Positions 61,101-64,000 of a DNA stretch of 64,000 nt are shown piece after piece; position 1 is the first letter of the stretch, and each line of letters opens with the position of its first letter. Both the position numbers and the translations under genes were made by a program. Below the pieces are notes generated by a model, which searched no databases, had not been told where the DNA came from, and worked only from the letters and a program-made list of their open reading frames with translations. This DNA comes from Nocardia sp. NRRL S-836 (GTDB taxonomy: Bacteria > Actinomycetota > Actinomycetes > Mycobacteriales > Pseudonocardiaceae), in the NCBI RefSeq assembly GCF_001279525.1, contig NZ_LGDY01000142.1, positions 1-64,000 on the forward strand. The letters run 5' to 3'.

Positions 61101-61994
61101 CTACTCGTCGCCCTCGCCGAGCAACACCGCGATGTTGTCGATCAGGCGGGTGGCACCGACGCGGGCCGCGACGAGCAGCCGGGCGTCACCGTTCTCCGGC
61201 GCGGGACCGAGGTCGGGCCCGCGCAGCTCCAGGTAGTCGAGCCGCACCTCCGGCGTCTGCGCCAGCACGTCGTGCGCGGCCTTGAGCACCGCGTCCGCGC
61301 CCTGTGCCGAGACGTGCGCGCCCGCGGTCAGCGCGGCCGACAGCGTCACGGCGTGCTGGCGCTGCTCGGGCGTCAGGTAGGCGTTGCGCGACGACAGCGC
61401 GAGGCCGTCGGGTTCGCGCACGGTCGGCACGCCGACGACGTCGAGCGGGAAGTTCAGGTCGCGCGCCATCCGGTGGATGAGCTGCAGCTGCTGGTAGTCC
61501 TTCTGCCCGAACACGGCGAACGTGGGCTGCACGATGTTGAACAGCTTGGACACCACGGTCAGCACGCCGGCGAAGTGGCCGGGCCGTGACGCGCCCTCCA
61601 GCTCGTCGCCCAGCGGACCGGGGTGGACGGTCACCTGCGCGGACCCGCCGGGGTACATGTCCTCGGCGGACGGCGCGAAGACCAGGCCGACGCGCTCCTC
61701 GCGGCAGATGTCCACATCGGACTCGAACTGGCGGGGGTAGGAGTCGAGGTCCTCGTTCGCACCGAACTGCAGCGGGTTCACGAAGATCGACACGACGACC
61801 ACCGTGTTCTGCATGACCTTCGCCTCGCGGATCAGCTGCCGGTGACCGGCGTGCAGCGCGCCCATCGTCGGCACCAGCGCCACGTTGCGGCCGGCGTTGC
61901 GCAGCGCGCGCACCACGCGGTTGAGCCGCGCGGGATCGCGGTGCACCGTGACGTCGTCCGGGCGGTAGTCGTCCTTGGTCAGTGGCTTGGTCAC
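61101..61994 (-). CDS. panC: Pantothenate synthetase
   Basis: 297 residues. Joins pantoate and beta-alanine using [14 protein letters not shown] (nucleotide binding) and [24 protein letters not shown] are diagnostic. Sits 10 bp upstream of panD in the panC-panD-coaX operon. GTG 61994. Confidence 0.95.
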   Translation of the reverse strand: MTKPLTKDDYRPDDVTVHRDPARLNRVVRALRNAGRNVALVPTMGALHAGHRQLIREAKVMQNTVVVVSIFVNPLQFGANEDLDSYPRQFESDVDICREERVGLVFAPSAEDMYPGGSAQVTVHPGPLGDELEGASRPGHFAGVLTVVSKLFNIVQPTFAVFGQKDYQQLQLIHRMARDLNFPLDVVGVPTVREPDGLALSSRNAYLTPEQRQHAVTLSAALTAGAHVSAQGADAVLKAAHDVLAQTPEVRLDYLELRGPDLGPAPENGDARLLVAARVGATRLIDNIAVLLGEGDE

Positions 61995-61995
61995 G

Positions 61996-62886
61996 TCAGT
62001 CCTCGAGAGTGGTGCGAACGTCGTCGGCCGCGTCGGGCTTGATCAGCCCGGAGCGTTCGGCCCGCTCGGCGGTGCGCCGGGCGAGCGCGCGGTAGCTGGG
62101 CAGGACGTCGGGTGCCTGCCCGGCCAGCACGGTGAGGTGCCCCCGCAAGGTACCCGTGTCACCGCGGGCGACCGGACCGGTGAGGGCGCGGTCGCCGTGG
62201 CGCAGCGCGTTGTCGAGCGCGGCGGACAGCAACGGCCCGAGCAGCCGCTCGGCGTTCGCCACGCCCGCGTTGGTGAGCAGGTCCGCCGCGTCGCGGACCA
62301 GCGTGATCAGGTGGTTCGCGCCGTGGGCCAGTGCCGCGTGGTAGAGCGGGCGGACGGCCTCCGGCACGCGCACCGGTTCGGCGTCCATCTCCACGACCAG
62401 CGCCTCGCCGACGCTCCAGGCCACCTCGTCGCCGTCGGCGGCGGTGACGCCGACGCAGGCCGCGCTCATCCGCTGCAGGTCCTCCGACCGGCCGGTGAAC
62501 GTCATGACGGGGTGCAGCGCGAGGGTCAGCGCCCCCAGCTCGGCCGCGGGTTCGAGCACGGCCACGCCCTGGGCACCGCTGGTGTGCACGACGATCTGCC
62601 CGGCCCGCAGCGAGCCCGTGGCGACCAGACCGCGCACCAGGCCCGCCAGCTCGTCGTCCGGCACGGCCAGCAGCACGAGGTCGGCTCGCCGGGCGACCTC
62701 GGTGGGATCGGCGATGGCGACGCCGGGCAGCAGCTCCTCCGCGCGGTTGCGGGAGGCCTGGGAGACGGCGGACGTGCCGACGACCACGTGGCCGGTCCTG
62801 GCCAGCGCGGCGCCCAGCACGGAACCGACCCGGCCGGCCGAGATGACACCGACGGCGAGCCTGGCCGGACGAGGGGTCGCGTCCAT
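61996..62886 (-). CDS. Rossmann-like DUF2520 protein (Rv3603c-like)
   Basis: 296 residues. N-terminal dinucleotide fold (VGVISAGRVGSVLGAALARTGHVVVG), LHPVMTFTG, and a C-terminal DUF2520 helical part (HAALAHGANHLITLVRDAADLL). It resembles ketopantoate/proline-type reductases and always sits by panC in this group, so a role in pantoate supply is possible, but unproven. Its stop lies 1 nt from the panC start. Confidence 0.88.
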   Translation of the reverse strand: MDATPRPARLAVGVISAGRVGSVLGAALARTGHVVVGTSAVSQASRNRAEELLPGVAIADPTEVARRADLVLLAVPDDELAGLVRGLVATGSLRAGQIVVHTSGAQGVAVLEPAAELGALTLALHPVMTFTGRSEDLQRMSAACVGVTAADGDEVAWSVGEALVVEMDAEPVRVPEAVRPLYHAALAHGANHLITLVRDAADLLTNAGVANAERLLGPLLSAALDNALRHGDRALTGPVARGDTGTLRGHLTVLAGQAPDVLPSYRALARRTAERAERSGLIKPDAADDVRTTLED

Positions 62887-62988
62887 GCGACTAACTCCTT
62901 CTGACGTTCCAGTCCCGGTTCGGGTACCAGACGACGCCGCCGAGGGTAATCCCGCACGTCCCGGCAGGTGGCCCGGCGGTGACCGGAC

Positions 62989-64000
62989 TCACCCGCGAGC
63001 GGCGGTCCTGGCGGCGTGCAACGTGTCGAGCAGCACGCCGTGCCGCTGCTCTGCGCTCTGACCGGCCGTGCCCTGCTCGATGCGGTGCCGCAGGAACGCC
63101 AGCTCGGTCACGGCGATCTGGTAGTTCCGCACGGACCTGGCCGCGCTGTCACCGGACTTGCGCTTGACCGCCCGCAGCCAGTTCCTGCGCCCGTTCAGGC
63201 TCGCCAGCAACGCCACCTCGCTGTTGGCGATCCACCGGTTCTGCGCCATCGCCGCGAGCTGGCCCGCCACGATCCGCTGCTCCCTGCGCCGCTGCCACAC
63301 CACGATCCCGACCGCGCCCGCGAACAACGGCACCATGACCAGGAAGTACAGGTTGATGAACGCCGACCCGGTCTCGACCTTGGTCATGGCGTTCCAGCCG
63401 GCGTGCAGGCCGACCGCCGCCAGGTACCCGGCGATCGGCGCGACGACGCGCGTGACGGCCCGGCTGGAGCTCGCCGCGATGCCGACGCCGATGCCGGTCA
63501 TCGACGTGAAGAGCGGGTGCGCGAACGGCGACAGCACGCCGCGCAGCAGGAACAGCGCGACCACGCCGCCCTCCAGGTCGCCGAAGCCCTGCTGGGCGAA
63601 GATCCGGCCGAAGTACCAGATGTTCTCGGTGAACGCGAAGCCCGCCGCGGTGATGCCCGCGTAGACCATGCCGTCGACGACACCGTCGAACTCGTGCCTG
63701 CGCCGCAGGTAGACCGCGATCAGGAACGCCGCCTTGGCCGCCTCCTCCACCACCGGCGCGCCGACGAGCAGCGTGAAGTCGCCGCCACCGCCGTGGGTGA
63801 GGATGTCGCCGACCACCCGGCTCGTCTGGTTGAACACCAGCGAGCTGATCGTGGCACCGCAGGCGCCCCAGAAGAACGCGAAGAGCAGCAGCTTCGCCGG
63901 CTCCGGCTCCCAGCGGTCTATCCACAGGAACGCGCTGACCACGAACGCGACCGGGATCAGCGCCGCGGCGGCACCGACGAGGATCGGCTCCAGGCCGATG
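62989..64000 (-). CDS. PrsW-type intramembrane protease, N-terminus beyond window
   Basis: At least 337 residues, continuing past the right edge (the frame stays open and hydrophobic, IGLEPILVGAAAALIPVAF). About eight membrane segments. PrsW motifs: VVEEAAKAAF (Glu-Glu), FAFTENIWYF, HPLFTSMTGIGVG and GWNAM. The C-terminal 110 residues are cytoplasmic, basic and helical. It may cut an anti-sigma factor; no sigma factor gene is visible nearby. Confidence 0.85.
   Translation of the reverse strand, partial: IGLEPILVGAAAALIPVAFVVSAFLWIDRWEPEPAKLLLFAFFWGACGATISSLVFNQTSRVVGDILTHGGGGDFTLLVGAPVVEEAAKAAFLIAVYLRRRHEFDGVVDGMVYAGITAAGFAFTENIWYFGRIFAQQGFGDLEGGVVALFLLRGVLSPFAHPLFTSMTGIGVGIAASSSRAVTRVVAPIAGYLAAVGLHAGWNAMTKVETGSAFINLYFLVMVPLFAGAVGIVVWQRRREQRIVAGQLAAMAQNRWIANSEVALLASLNGRRNWLRAVKRKSGDSAARSVRNYQIAVTELAFLRHRIEQGTAGQSAEQRHGVLLDTLHAARTAARG

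Noticed and set aside
61101..62886. panB or panE in the pantothenate operon
   Set aside because: The third gene is a DUF2520 Rossmann-like protein without the ketopantoate reductase signature; no panB-like sequence was seen.

Overview
The window looks like chromosomal DNA of a high-GC actinomycete, most likely of the order Pseudonocardiales (Lentzea, Saccharothrix or Lechevalieria type). The evidence is extreme G/C bias at third codon positions, many GTG and TTG starts, Lsr2, CarD, an MhuD-type haem oxygenase, IdeR-like iron boxes and an AfsR/SARP regulator. Gene content and local order strongly recall the mycobacterial Rv3579c-Rv3604c neighbourhood, but rearranged. There is no rRNA, CRISPR, prophage, insertion sequence or large biosynthetic cluster.

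Layout. 0-5 kb: a partial membrane gene, an SGNH hydrolase, and an AfsR-type regulator divergent from an ADP-ribosylglycohydrolase. 5-11.5 kb: an ApbE / FMN-binding protein / ferric-reductase-like cassette (flavin-based electron transfer), a divergent OmpR-type response regulator and histidine kinase, and an aldo/keto reductase. 11.7-17.5 kb: tRNA-Thr(TGT), a ThrE-like exporter, trehalose-6-phosphate synthase, and a fusion of trehalose-6-phosphate phosphatase with a GH15 trehalase-like domain. 17.5-27.6 kb: a housekeeping block (radA, DoxX-like, LpqE-like lipoprotein, carD, ispD-ispF, DUF6191-like, a TIR-domain protein, a HAD hydrolase, cysS, rlmB). 28-42 kb: an accessory block with an MFS exporter, a diguanylate cyclase, a large membrane protein, a ZnuABC-like metal importer, a MalEFG/MsmK sugar importer and two LacI regulators with several operators. 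42-64 kb: a second housekeeping block (Rv3587c-like protein, carbonic anhydrase, mutY, 2H phosphoesterase, hydrolase, M1 peptidase, mhuD, Sir2, EEP nuclease, clpC), an iron-uptake group (FhuF-like reductase, FecE, two FecCD permeases), lsr2, lysS, a methyltransferase, coaX-panD-panC, a DUF2520 protein and a partial PrsW peptidase.

How it fits together. Iron is handled by the FhuF-like reductase, FecCDE, MhuD and possibly the flavin electron-transfer cassette; two iron boxes flank the transporter group. Sugar metabolism links the MalEFG/LacI region with OtsA and the OtsB-GH15 fusion. Pantothenate is made by panC-panD and phosphorylated by CoaX. Many start codons lie 6-7 nt after a TANNNT hexamer, so a sizeable share of genes are probably transcribed as leaderless mRNAs.

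The most unusual structure is a dispersed intergenic repeat. Copies at 18.16-18.40 kb and 53.55-53.73 kb lie in opposite orientation. One copy carries an extra 54 bp that includes most of a 24-bp perfect palindrome, and it sits directly downstream of radA, where disA would be expected. All functional assignments rest on motifs read by eye; no search was run.
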